DNA of 64,000 bases from Brucella haematophila (GTDB taxonomy: Bacteria > Pseudomonadota > Alphaproteobacteria > Rhizobiales > Rhizobiaceae): positions 248,001-312,000 of the forward strand of contig NZ_VCPE01000003.1 in the NCBI RefSeq assembly GCF_005938105.1, read 5' to 3'. Of this stretch, positions 11,001 to 17,751 are shown piece by piece. The first letter of the stretch is position 1. Each line of letters opens with the position of its first letter. Both the position numbers and the translations under genes were made by a program. Under the pieces are notes generated by a model. That model saw nothing but the letters and a program-made list of their open reading frames with translations. It was not told the origin of the DNA and did not search any database.

Positions 11001-14000
11001 AAGGACGACATCAATATCACTGTCGCGCAGCAGCGCACAGAAACCAACGGCTCGGAAGTCAAACAGGGTTCGACAACTCATATCGGTTCGGAGATCAATT
11101 CCGGCGGTTCGGTCACCGTTGCAGCAGGCGACAAATCGGATGCCGATAATGCGCACGACCTCAACATTATTGGCTCGAAGATCGACGCCAAGGGCAAGGT
11201 CGATCTGAGTGCAACGGACAATGTCACGATCGCTGAAGCCCGCGATACGAGCTATCTAGAGGTCGACACAAGTTCGAAGCGCATATTCTCGAGTAAGGAA
11301 ACCCATAGCCGCACCGAGACGGAAACAGCTCTCGGTTCATCCATCAGCGGCGGTGGCGGTGTTGATATCAGTTCCGGCCAGGATACGACCATCTCGGCCT
11401 CGAAGGTTCAGGCCGGTACAGCAGACAACAAGGCCGATCTGAATATCGATGCAGGTGGTGATCTGATCATCGCTTCCGGTAAGAACACGACCGAGACGGA
11501 TACGTCCAAATCGAAGTCCGGGCTGCTCTCGAAGGCGAGCGGCGAGGGCCACGCCTATGACGAAACGACCATTGCATCCGAGCTTGGTGCATCCGGCAAT
11601 GTCAACCTCAATGCTGGCGACAATGTTGCGATCTCTGGATCGAAAGTCACAGCGGGCGATAATATCGCCATCGAAGGCGATAGCGTTTCCATTATCGGCG
11701 CGCAGGAGGGGCATGATGCGTCATCCTCTAGCAAAAAGTCCGGGCTGGGTGCCGGTTCCGGCGGCGGCTTCTATTCAGTCTGGGGCAAGGAAGAAAATAG
11801 TAGCAAGGAAAGCATTGTTGCTAATGTCGGCTCCGAGCTCTCGGCGGGTGGTGATGTTTCGATCAAGGCCCGTGAGAGCGACGTCAACATTGTCGGCTCG
11901 AAAGTGGAAGCGGGCAAGTCCTGCGAGGACTGCGGCGACATCGCACTCGATGCGGCGCGTGACGTCAACATCCTGCCGGGCGCGGAAAGCTATGCTTCCG
12001 AGGACAAGGAAAAGCGTTCGGGCTTTGGCATTCAGCTGAAGTCGAGCGAAGGCAGCGCTTCCATCGGTATTGGTTTCGGTTCGTCGAAAGACGAAACCCG
12101 GCAGGGCGCGGAAACCAATGCGGGCTCCAGTTTGCGGGCTGGCAACAATGTCACAATCAATGCGGGGCGCGATGCGAACCTTCAGGCCGCCACAGTTGAA
12201 GCCGACAACGATGTCGCCATTACAGCGGAGCGCGATGTCAATCTTCTGGCCGCACAGGACAAGACCAACTACGAGCATATGCATGAGGAACTGTTTGCCG
12301 GGATCACCGCTACAGTCTCTACCGGTCTGGTCAGTTCGGCCAAGAGCATTGCAGATGCTGCAGGCAAAGTTGCCAATGTGTCGGATGGCTATTCGGCTGC
12401 CAATGCGGGCTTTGCGGGACTGAAAGCCTATGATGCGATCAACAATCTCTCATCTATGGTGATGCCGGATGCCAACGGCAACTATGGCAATATTGCCTCA
12501 GCCTCCATCGGGGTAGGCTTCGAATATTCGAAATCGAAGGAAAATGCCGAAAGCTCGATACCGGTTGTGACAGGTATTCGCGGCGGCAACAGCGTATCCA
12601 TTGAAGCCAAATCGGGCGACATCAACAGCCATGGCGCACAGATCGTTGCTGGCTATGACGAAAATGGTCTGCTGTCCGGCGGTGCTGGCGATATCAGCCT
12701 GAAAGCTGGTAACGACATCAATCTGGAAAGCGCGCAGGCGACGAATAGCTCATCTTCGTCCAGCAAATCAGCTGGCGCAAGCATTGGCTATTCTGTCGGG
12801 ATTGGACTTGGCGGCACGACCGGGGGCTGGACCGGAAGTGCGAACGGTAGTTCGGGTAAGTCGAACAGCAATGGCACGACGCAGGTTAACAGCCACGTCA
12901 CCGGTACAGGCGATATCAATATTGAATCTGGTCGCGACACCAATCTGAAGGGTGCAGTTGTCGAAGGTGAGACAATTACTGCCAATGTCGGGCGCGATCT
13001 CAACATCATCTCGGTTCCTGACACAGGTGAAAGTTCGAACGAGTCGTCCTCATTCGGCGTGAGCGGCTCATTGAGCGGTGGAACACCGAAGGTTACCGGT
13101 GTTTCGCCGGGCTTTGGGACTGGCTCCGGCGAAACCAACTGGATCGGCGAACAATCCGGTCTTGTTTCCAAGGGCGAGATGGATGTCTATGTCGAGCGCA
13201 ACACGCATCTTGGTGCTGGCAAGATCATTTCTGAAAGCGGTGATCTGAAACTCGATACCGGCACCCTTACCCATGAGGACTTCTCTGGCTCGAAGAAGTA
13301 TGAAGGTTTCGACATTCAGGCCAATATCGACCTGACGCCGAAGGATGCAGACGGCAACAAGCAGCAGCAGCCGGATCAGACTTCTCAGCCAAAGAACTCG
13401 GCTGAAGGCACCTATCAGCTCGACGATACACGTCAGGAAGTACGCGCTACCCTCGGGCCGGGCGAGATCATCATCCGTGAAAAGGACAAGCAGGCGGAGC
13501 TGGAAGCGAGCGGCCAGACTGAAGACGTCGCCGCGCTCAACCGCGATCCCGACAAGGCCTACGAGATCACCAAGGATAAGCATGTCGAGATCGAATATTA
13601 TCTGTCGGATACCTCGGTAAAGGCGGCGTTGGAGGCAGGCCAGACGTTGGCCGAAACTTTCGGTAATGCCCTTGATCAGATGGTCAAGGATGGCAAGCGG
13701 ACACCGGAACAGGCAGCACTTTCTAAAGAGATGTTTCCGTTTCTTGATGACCCGAATGTTCGAGCAGCCTTGGCGCAATGTGCCCAGCAACATGGTGCTG
13801 TCGATTTCAGTATTTTCAGCTGGATTGTACCCTCGGCTCACGCGCAGACAGGTTGTGCAATTCCGGTAAATGGGCAGATCAAGTATTTCTCTCCTACGCA
13901 GGCAGGAACGTGTCTGGCTGACTATGACCAGTTGACCGGTGTCGTACGGGGAATGATCAGTGCGACCGGGGTAACAATCGCAGGGCTAGCTGGTGCATTT

Positions 14001-14552
14001 CTTCTGACGTCGACGACGGCTGCAGGAACGGACATTAATCAGAAGTTCACTGCCGGAGACGGGAGCACTGTACTGATTACTGGCAAGGGCGACCAGCCGA
14101 TCCGGCAAATTCTCGTAACCTACCCCGATGGCACTACGGCAAATCTGACGATTGAGACCTATGACGACGGCGGTGCTGTTCGCCTTACCAGTGGTATGAT
14201 CGGCACGCGGCCGATGACGCCGGGCCAGCTGAAAGACATGGGTTATGTACTCACCAATGCAGGTATACCGAGCGTGGTGATGAACTCTAGCGGTGGGAAT
14301 GGCGATCAAAAATATTTTCCGCCACCCAAAACGGCGGGGGAAATAACAGGCTTCCCTGATTTAGTGCCATCAAAACCACTGGGAGGACGGCAGCGTTGGA
14401 CCGATAAGAAGGGCAACATCTATGAATGGGATTACCAGCACGGTGCTCTTGAAAAATATGACAAGACGGGCAAGAAGCATTTAGGAGAGTTCGATCCGAA
14501 AACGGGTGAGCAAACTAAACCACCAAAGCCCGGAAGAACAACGAAGACTTGA
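5079..14552 (+). CDS. cdiA: CdiA: giant TpsA exoprotein with colicin E3-type ribonuclease C-terminus
   Basis: A 3157-residue contact-dependent inhibition effector. A long basic signal peptide ends near residue 52. The TPS domain (~53-300) contains NPNGI at 164-168. Beta-helical repeats run to ~1230, interrupted by a Trp/Tyr-rich non-repeat stretch (~1240-1400, possible receptor-binding part). A KFYGSGYF ... GDAYFENQLV segment (~1607-1680) is typical of CdiA/HMW-type TpsA, and FHA-2-like repeats follow to ~2700. After FSWIVPSAHA (2913-2922) the C-terminus is unique. The last ~80 residues match colicin E3's rRNase domain: YEWDYQHGALE and HLGEFDPKTG, with Asp3118, His3121, Glu3125 and Arg3153 spaced exactly as E3 Asp510, His513, Glu517, Arg545. 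Predicted to cleave 16S rRNA in the target cell. The ATG start follows GAGGA by eight bases. Confidence 0.93.
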   Translation: MKCKSIRASVLNEASSGAGRRVLRLTARIARQSVATLLSGLLVFQPMLVQAQVAPDTGAPIGNQPGVGAAPNGVPLVDIVTPNGQGLSHNKYNDFNVGNPGLILNNHNGEFGTSKLGGVTPGNANLKNSGPASVILNEVTSGNRSALQGATEVFGGRADVIIANPNGITCDGCGFINTPRATLTTGTPDIDGTGRLSGFTVQGGDVTFGSKGGNFASGDGAVDLFDIVSRRIQIDGPVNGKNLRLSAGRQKFNYATGEATALDGADDAGEFAIDGSALGAMQADRIKIVVTDKGAGVRMRNDMAANAGELTLSADGKISLGNASGRDGVSIQSKSRQVKAKKVTSKKRVVVKAAKGITLEAVSADEDVILGNGDGLLSVGADVASLGNIELTSSGAIATGNISAGQNVNLQAGQGITAGQVNADRSTSLTTASGNIALSGTGKAGGGALNITATSGAISAASLVSFNNMALTAGTDIATSDILSGGALVASARSLKAGNVVSGVDVAKTNAANGAIQIGSTGDMRLATTGSVDVASLLSAGNLNLSGASITAQNVTSHGIVTIAGDTNVSGQLLGSGGISVTGANIKAGAIISGVDFAASKSSNGAIVVGNSGDTTLVAQAGTIDVGTLLSAGNVLADAATFKATNVTSHGTTNISGTTAISGQLLSGSDITIKGTSIDLGTAVAGVDPAALEKGNVVLANAAHALNLTATAGNLTAQRLLSSGDTVATATGNLSANTTAHGDLNLTAGGTLTLSAQSLAGGNATLKAGSMNIGTLVSGVDFMATEQAGGALVLNAGQTVLTASGRIDAGTLLSAGSLTVNAGTFLAANVTSNDTATITGNTTISGQLLSGSDVSVTGPAINIGTVVAGVDLVTLAKGNIATGSTAHTLNLTATAGNVTATRLLSSGSTTASASGNLSANTIAHGNLNLTAGGTLTLSGQSLAGGNATLNASAINVGTLVSGVDFAATEQSGGATTAGGSLILKTGTASAGQMTLGATGGSITADQLLSGGDLKAKAQQNISYSSLQSFASADLNAILGTISLDKNTVAKGNIALTLQSLDLSNNRSRLATAGTLIVNAASANLTNSTLTFGGIALNLSGSANASNAKIRAVTADGGTGNIAITASTVTTTSATALLAANDLTLTLASLSNTGQLAANNNLTFNISGNFTNTPSGLVYAGQNGRLYVAGDLLNDQGAILIGNDLTIAANAAGGRNNSITNVSGLIKAGRDATITTANLTNRRVSTPTWSTVVVADNEISKFVLNPATWGKPLGHIFVNSDTNAPLNLYPGEDYAGLEWMSQLYGVITFADGTSYRTRSLASYEENVPWNWGDSLHGVEAMKRFLKENYPTDADGNIILTPDLQSKAVIIVNRNDAFAWTFAWDDSTQMRQTIHKQQFDSALSPEALIQTGRDLNIDATIQNNAYSSIEAGRNAKLTGSVLNNEGVALYQTVTSTCEATGGCEAYDANDDHDAVNDLDKGNSRVTSQTIVGGAFGNIKAAGNMDISGFASVNSNAATSSIAGGAQLSSAPSSSDPTAALNGLTAAGALFTPNPAIANLLAEKGISVSGNGLQAGGLPLSPAEIIAALGSSAPKPNSGGFGGTIPGQVFLYETRAEFLDVGKFYGSGYFINRVGYNPDHSVPFLGDAYFENQLVDQQLRQLINQGLGASSFIPGSDTIEQMKVLLDRGADFAAANGLTIGEKLSPDLIANLTETMVWYEKKTINGIEVLVPTVYIADADKANLTVAGAIISGDTVNMNVGDVNNSGMILAKTDLQLAATNITATGGSFNAGNNLQLNASKSLTIAAGTMQIGGETFVKSGSGVQAGGNASLTAGDALTLRGAEVNAGGDVSLTGQSVTLDTAKATNNGSDNVIGTTVQSGGDTTITATDDVNIIGSDVAAKGNLDIEAEQGSVNVVAAGVDKKVNGVAGTRMSQTDSTWAAGSSLSSGGDTNVKAGDDILISGSKVSADGDVSLEAKDDINITVAQQRTETNGSEVKQGSTTHIGSEINSGGSVTVAAGDKSDADNAHDLNIIGSKIDAKGKVDLSATDNVTIAEARDTSYLEVDTSSKRIFSSKETHSRTETETALGSSISGGGGVDISSGQDTTISASKVQAGTADNKADLNIDAGGDLIIASGKNTTETDTSKSKSGLLSKASGEGHAYDETTIASELGASGNVNLNAGDNVAISGSKVTAGDNIAIEGDSVSIIGAQEGHDASSSSKKSGLGAGSGGGFYSVWGKEENSSKESIVANVGSELSAGGDVSIKARESDVNIVGSKVEAGKSCEDCGDIALDAARDVNILPGAESYASEDKEKRSGFGIQLKSSEGSASIGIGFGSSKDETRQGAETNAGSSLRAGNNVTINAGRDANLQAATVEADNDVAITAERDVNLLAAQDKTNYEHMHEELFAGITATVSTGLVSSAKSIADAAGKVANVSDGYSAANAGFAGLKAYDAINNLSSMVMPDANGNYGNIASASIGVGFEYSKSKENAESSIPVVTGIRGGNSVSIEAKSGDINSHGAQIVAGYDENGLLSGGAGDISLKAGNDINLESAQATNSSSSSSKSAGASIGYSVGIGLGGTTGGWTGSANGSSGKSNSNGTTQVNSHVTGTGDINIESGRDTNLKGAVVEGETITANVGRDLNIISVPDTGESSNESSSFGVSGSLSGGTPKVTGVSPGFGTGSGETNWIGEQSGLVSKGEMDVYVERNTHLGAGKIISESGDLKLDTGTLTHEDFSGSKKYEGFDIQANIDLTPKDADGNKQQQPDQTSQPKNSAEGTYQLDDTRQEVRATLGPGEIIIREKDKQAELEASGQTEDVAALNRDPDKAYEITKDKHVEIEYYLSDTSVKAALEAGQTLAETFGNALDQMVKDGKRTPEQAALSKEMFPFLDDPNVRAALAQCAQQHGAVDFSIFSWIVPSAHAQTGCAIPVNGQIKYFSPTQAGTCLADYDQLTGVVRGMISATGVTIAGLAGAFLLTSTTAAGTDINQKFTAGDGSTVLITGKGDQPIRQILVTYPDGTTANLTIETYDDGGAVRLTSGMIGTRPMTPGQLKDMGYVLTNAGIPSVVMNSSGGNGDQKYFPPPKTAGEITGFPDLVPSKPLGGRQRWTDKKGNIYEWDYQHGALEKYDKTGKKHLGEFDPKTGEQTKPPKPGRTTKT
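7070..7995 (+). repeat. Long internal repeat units inside the cdiA filament region
   Basis: Two successive segments (roughly 7070-7450 and 7615-7995) encode nearly the same ~125 residues: SGQLLSGSD ..., a LTATAGN(L/V)TA(Q/T)RLLSSG block, and SLAGGNATL ending in IGTLVSGVDF or VGTLVSGVDF. Shorter related blocks (LLSAG ... NVTSHG) precede them from about 6540. These are coding repeats of the beta-helix, not a CRISPR or satellite. Boundaries are approximate. Confidence 0.65.
13191..13640 (+). repeat. cdiA 3' homology block, copy A
   Basis: This 450-bp segment of cdiA recurs downstream at a constant offset of 1644 bp with no visible insertion or deletion. It encodes NTHLGAGKIISESGDLKLD through VKAALEAG, just upstream of the variable toxin region, and so provides a recombination target between the active gene and the orphan module. 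Confidence 0.9.
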
Positions 14553-14562
14553 GGCGAGCAGA

Positions 14563-14808
14563 ATGGCGATTTGTTTGGTGATTGATTTGTTTCATCGGGA
14601 CCGCGATGAGCTAGTGACGATGTTGCAGCTTGAAGAAAGTGATCTCCAGTTCTTTCGGGAAACCTTATGTGTTCCGGATGAAGACCCCCTTATGTATGGG
14701 GCATATAAGATTGATGTTGAGGCCAATGAAAAAATTTACCAGCGATATGGGTTCAGGTTGGATTTGAAAAGGTTTGAATGCTTTGCCAGCTATCGAGGAA
14801 GCCTGTGA
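14563..14808 (+). CDS. cdiI: Immunity protein, colicin E3/cloacin immunity family
   Basis: An 81-residue acidic protein encoded ten bases after the cdiA stop. By eye it follows the colicin E3 immunity protein (84-85 residues) through its length: an N-terminal VIDLFHRDRDEL strand-loop, a central FFRETLCVPDEDPLMYG (E3: MESLGVPFKDNVNNG), then QRYGFRLDLKRFECFASYR (E3: [22 protein letters not shown]). The family binds the toxin domain and blocks rRNA access. The start ATG follows GAGGCGAG; an in-frame GTG lies inside cdiA. Pairing with the E3-like C-terminus makes it the cognate CdiI. Detection by sequence search could be weak because the protein is short. Confidence 0.85.
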   Translation: MAICLVIDLFHRDRDELVTMLQLEESDLQFFRETLCVPDEDPLMYGAYKIDVEANEKIYQRYGFRLDLKRFECFASYRGSL

Positions 14809-14813
14809 CGTAA

Positions 14814-15761
14814 TTGAGCGGGGTTGATCTGACCGTCGAGGGCAACACGCATCTGGGCGCAGGCAAGATCATCTCCGAAAGTGGTGATCTGAAGCTCGAT
14901 ACGGGTACGCTCACGCATGAGGACTTCTCCGGCTCGAAGAAATATGAAGGCTTCGATATTCAGGCCAATATCGACCTGACGCCGAAGGATGCTGACGGCA
15001 ACAAGGAACAGCAGCCGGATCAGACATCACAGCCACGAATAACTGCCGAGGGTACGTACCAACTCGACGATACGCGCCAGCAAGTACGCGCTACCGTCGG
15101 ACCGGGTGAGATCATTATCCGTGACAAGGACAAACAGGCAGATCTCGAAGCGAGCGGCCAGACCGAAGACCTGGCTGCCCTCAACCGCGAGCCCAAAAAA
15201 GCTTACGAGATCACCAAGGATAAGCATGTCGAGATCGAGTATTATCTGTCGGATACCTCGGTCAAGGCGGCGTTGGAGGCGGGGGCGGAGGTTACGCAGG
15301 TACTAGGTCAGGTTCTTGATCGCATGCTGGCGAATGGTGACCTATCACCACAAGAACGTGCGGACGCGCGTAAGCTAGAACCTTACATGAAGGACCCGAA
15401 AGTGATCGCAGGCTTACGCGATTGCACCGGGCATGCTTCGAGCAACTTTAGTCCATTCAGCTGGATTGTTCCATCTGCTCACGCGAACGCAGCCACGTGT
15501 ACAGCGATTGCGACGGATGGCACGGTTAAGAGCGCTAAGCAGCCCAACGTGAATACGAATGTTACGGCAGACCAGTTCAAGAACAATCTTATATCGAACG
15601 GTTATAAAGTTGTCAGTTCAGGTACTAGCAAAAACGGAAGCTTTACTGTTTTAAGCAAGGGGACCTCTCGCTATACGATCTACACGAGGTCTTCGACTAG
15701 CGGAAATGGTGCTCAATATGTTGGCCCTGATGGAAAGACAGTAAAGTTTTCGCTAAAGTGA
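14814..15761 (+). pseudogene. Orphan cdiA C-terminal toxin module (silent cassette)
   Basis: An open frame of 315 codons with no good start or ribosome site. It opens inside the 450-bp copy of the cdiA 3' region, continues through a diverged linker (QVLGQVLDRMLANGDLSP) to FSPFSWIVPSAHA, then carries a different toxin of ~90 residues. That domain is small and basic at its end (SNGYKVVSSGTSKNGSFTVL, YVGPDGKTVKFSLK) and lacks the colicin E3 motifs. I cannot assign it to a family; a small RNase fold is possible. It lacks signal peptide, TPS domain and repeats, so it cannot be exported alone. Recombination into cdiA would swap the toxin. It is intact to its stop codon, which argues for retention rather than decay. 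Confidence 0.85.
14835..15284 (+). repeat. cdiA 3' homology block, copy B
   Basis: Gap-free partner of the block at 13191-13640. Encoded differences are few and mostly conservative (for example KQQQPDQ versus KEQQPDQ, REKDKQAEL versus RDKDKQADL). Many differences fall at third codon positions, so the copies have diverged under protein-level constraint. Confidence 0.9.
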
Positions 15762-15783
15762 ACGAAAAGTAAGAGATAAAAAT

Positions 15784-16191
15784 ATGGCTATATATATACC
15801 TATAGAAATAGGAATGAATATTCAGTCGAGCAAAAGCGATCTTTTGAAATTGGTTTGGGTGGGAAAGGAATTAATTTCATATTTTTCTATGCAAGATGAA
15901 GGGAATAAATGTGCGGAAGTTAGGTTTGAACAGGTAGAGATCGTTAGAATACTTGATGAGATGGCATTGAGTACGGAATACGAAGATGATATGAATGTTG
16001 GTTTGATCCCGGAACATTTCGCCTATGAGGTTAAAGATTCAAGTTTTTGGAAACAACAGTCAGATGCATTTAAGGCAGTATATTGTGATACCAAGCATTT
16101 CAGATTAATTACTGGTTGGACTTGTCTGGATGTAATTTCAACATCATCTCCTGAGTTTCGATCGGCTGATAGTTTAAATTTAAGCTTATGA
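15784..16191 (+). CDS. Presumed immunity protein of the orphan toxin module
   Basis: A protein of up to 135 residues, 22 bp after the orphan toxin. An alternative start, MNIQSSKSDLL, lies ten codons in and may be the true one, because the first ten residues (MAIYIPIEIG) are unusual. It is acidic, with EVRFEQVEIVRILDEM and HFRLITGWTCLDVIS as its most distinctive segments. I do not recognise its family. Base composition is clearly more AT-rich than cdiA, as is common for exchanged toxin-immunity pairs. Its position directly after a toxin C-terminus makes an immunity role likely; no other evidence supports function. Confidence 0.7.
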   Translation: MAIYIPIEIGMNIQSSKSDLLKLVWVGKELISYFSMQDEGNKCAEVRFEQVEIVRILDEMALSTEYEDDMNVGLIPEHFAYEVKDSSFWKQQSDAFKAVYCDTKHFRLITGWTCLDVISTSSPEFRSADSLNLSL

Positions 16192-16348
16192 AATATCTCT
16201 CGGCGCAGTAAGGACCCCTCCAGGTTCATCTCGTTGTTGGTAACCGCGACGCCTTTGGTACATCCGTTCCCGGGCAAATAGGGAGCTATTCCGGCGGATG
16301 CAGAATAGCGTTTCGCAGTGCTGGTGTCGTTTAGCAAGGTAAGTTTAA

Positions 16349-16615
16349 ATGAACGCAAAGGAAATTATCGGCGCGTCCCTTTACTCCGACGATCATAATG
16401 AAATTGTAGTAGTGATTGAAAGGAGTTTGGACCAGCGTGATGAAGATGTTATCGCGGCATGTGCTCATGCCATAGGACACTTGGTTCGCAGGTTTCATGT
16501 GGATGTTTCATCATTAAGAGATCGTTTGATTAAAGAATCTGAAAAATTTGGTGATTCCGCTTTTTTATCTGGCGCTATTTTGGATATGGATGATGACATA
16601 AAGCATTTCTCCTAA
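16349..16615 (+). CDS. Small orphan immunity-like protein
   Basis: An 88-residue acidic, AT-rich gene after the orphan immunity gene. It is mostly helical by appearance (IIGASLYSDDHNEIVVVIE; DVIAACAHAIGHLVRRFHVD), with a HEAT-like helical pair reminiscent of small immunity proteins. No toxin gene precedes it. The 157 bp before it contain a 40-codon stretch without stops (about 16217-16336, encoding LVVGNRDAFGTSVPGQIG and beyond) that could be the last scrap of a lost toxin. It could protect against sibling toxins. Function is inferred only from context. Confidence 0.55.
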   Translation: MNAKEIIGASLYSDDHNEIVVVIERSLDQRDEDVIAACAHAIGHLVRRFHVDVSSLRDRLIKESEKFGDSAFLSGAILDMDDDIKHFS

Positions 16616-16697
16616 AAGTAACTCAACGTGAATCGAACTCTTCTAAAGTTGTGATGTCAACGCTGTTTGATGCTGACACTGAATGGATGATTGCAGA

Positions 16698-16857
16698 ATG
16701 GCGATTGTTGGGATTGATCTGGGCACATCTAATTCGCTGGTTTCGGTCTGGGAGGACGATGGTCCAAGAGCTTTGGAAAATGCTCTTGGAGAAACTCTGA
16801 CGCCGTCAGCATCGGTGATGCGGGCGAAGTACTGGTAGGCTGCGCCGCGATTGATCG
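16698..16857 (+). pseudogene. Truncated Hsp70/HscC-like chaperone gene, 5' fragment
   Basis: The fragment starts [20 protein letters not shown], the phosphate-1 ATP-binding motif of Hsp70 proteins in its HscC-like form, and continues [11 protein letters not shown]. The frame then shifts: the starting frame stops at a TAG at 16836-16838, whereas another frame gives [16 protein letters not shown], the expected next Hsp70 segment. The gene is cut by the left end of the IS6 element about 50 codons in. No remaining Hsp70 sequence occurs on the far side of the element, so the rest was deleted rather than merely interrupted. Confidence 0.85.
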
Positions 16858-17751
16858 GGCTTTGTTGCAAAAAAAACGGCAGATCGGGGAAAGAACGCCG
16901 AAGATTTTCAGCGAGGCTGTTCATGAGCGATTTCAAGTGGCGTCATTTTCAGGGAAAAATTATTCTTTGGGCTGTCCGCTGGTACTGCCGCTATGGGATC
17001 AGCTACCGGGATCTTGAACAGATGATGGGTGAACGGGGCGTGCCTGTTGATCATTCCACGATCTATCGCTGGGTGCAGAAATATGCGCCAGAGATTGAAA
17101 AACGACTACGCTGGCATTGGCGTCGGCCGCAATCGACGAGTTGGCGTGTCGATGAAACCTATGTCAAAGTTCGCGGTAGATGGACATACCTGTACCGGGC
17201 CGTCGACAAGTTCGGCAACACGATCGATTTCTATCTGTCGCCGACACGCAATACCAAAGCAGCCAAACGATTTCTCGGCAAGGCTTTGAATGGCTTGAAG
17301 GATTGGGAAAAGCCAACGGTCATCAATACCGATAAGGCGCCGACCTACGGGATCGGGATCTCGGAACTGAAGGTCGAAGGCAAATGCCCGGGAGAGCTTA
17401 TACACCGGCAGGTCAAATATCTGAATAATGTCGTCGAGGCCGATCACGGCAAGCTCAAACAATTGATCAAGCCTGTGAGAGGATTCAAGACGCTGAAAAC
17501 GGCGTACGCAACGATCAAGGGATTCGAGGTGATGCGCGCCTTACGCAAGGGCCAAGCAGCGATTTTCAATCTCACCGGCGATGTCCGTGGAGAAGCCCGC
17601 ATCGTTGAACGGGCTTTCGGCATCGGACCGAGCGCACTGACGGAGGCTGTAGCACTGCTCACTCAGAGTCTAGAAAATCGTCAAGCTGCCAGGTAACCGT
17701 CGTCCCGACCAACCGTCTTTTTTGGCCAAAATCGAAATTTGCAACAGAGCC
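16858..17751 (+). mobile_element. IS6-family insertion sequence
   Basis: About 894 bp with terminal inverted repeats GGCTTTGTTGCAAA (left) and GGCTCTGTTGCAAA (right, read inward), 13 of 14 positions identical and typical of IS6/IS26 relatives. It encodes one DDE transposase. The eight bases on each side (ATTGATCG left, GGCGTTCC right) do not match, so there is no target duplication. Left and right flanks are broken pieces of unrelated genes. This pattern is expected after IS6-type replicative deletion or recombination between two copies. Confidence 0.92.
16923..17696 (+). CDS. IS6-family transposase
   Basis: A 257-residue DDE transposase starting MSDFKWRHFQG. It has an N-terminal helix-turn-helix (ISYRDLEQMMGERGVPVDHS) and a catalytic triad at Asp77 (RVDETYVK), Asp137 (NTDKAP) and Glu172 (VEADHGK), the DD(34)E spacing of the family. 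The length is slightly above IS26 Tnp (~240) and normal for alphaproteobacterial IS6 members. The frame can be extended upstream into the terminal repeat, but the ATG used here gives the family-typical N-terminus. No frameshift or stop is seen, so the element may be active. Confidence 0.92.
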   Translation: MSDFKWRHFQGKIILWAVRWYCRYGISYRDLEQMMGERGVPVDHSTIYRWVQKYAPEIEKRLRWHWRRPQSTSWRVDETYVKVRGRWTYLYRAVDKFGNTIDFYLSPTRNTKAAKRFLGKALNGLKDWEKPTVINTDKAPTYGIGISELKVEGKCPGELIHRQVKYLNNVVEADHGKLKQLIKPVRGFKTLKTAYATIKGFEVMRALRKGQAAIFNLTGDVRGEARIVERAFGIGPSALTEAVALLTQSLENRQAAR

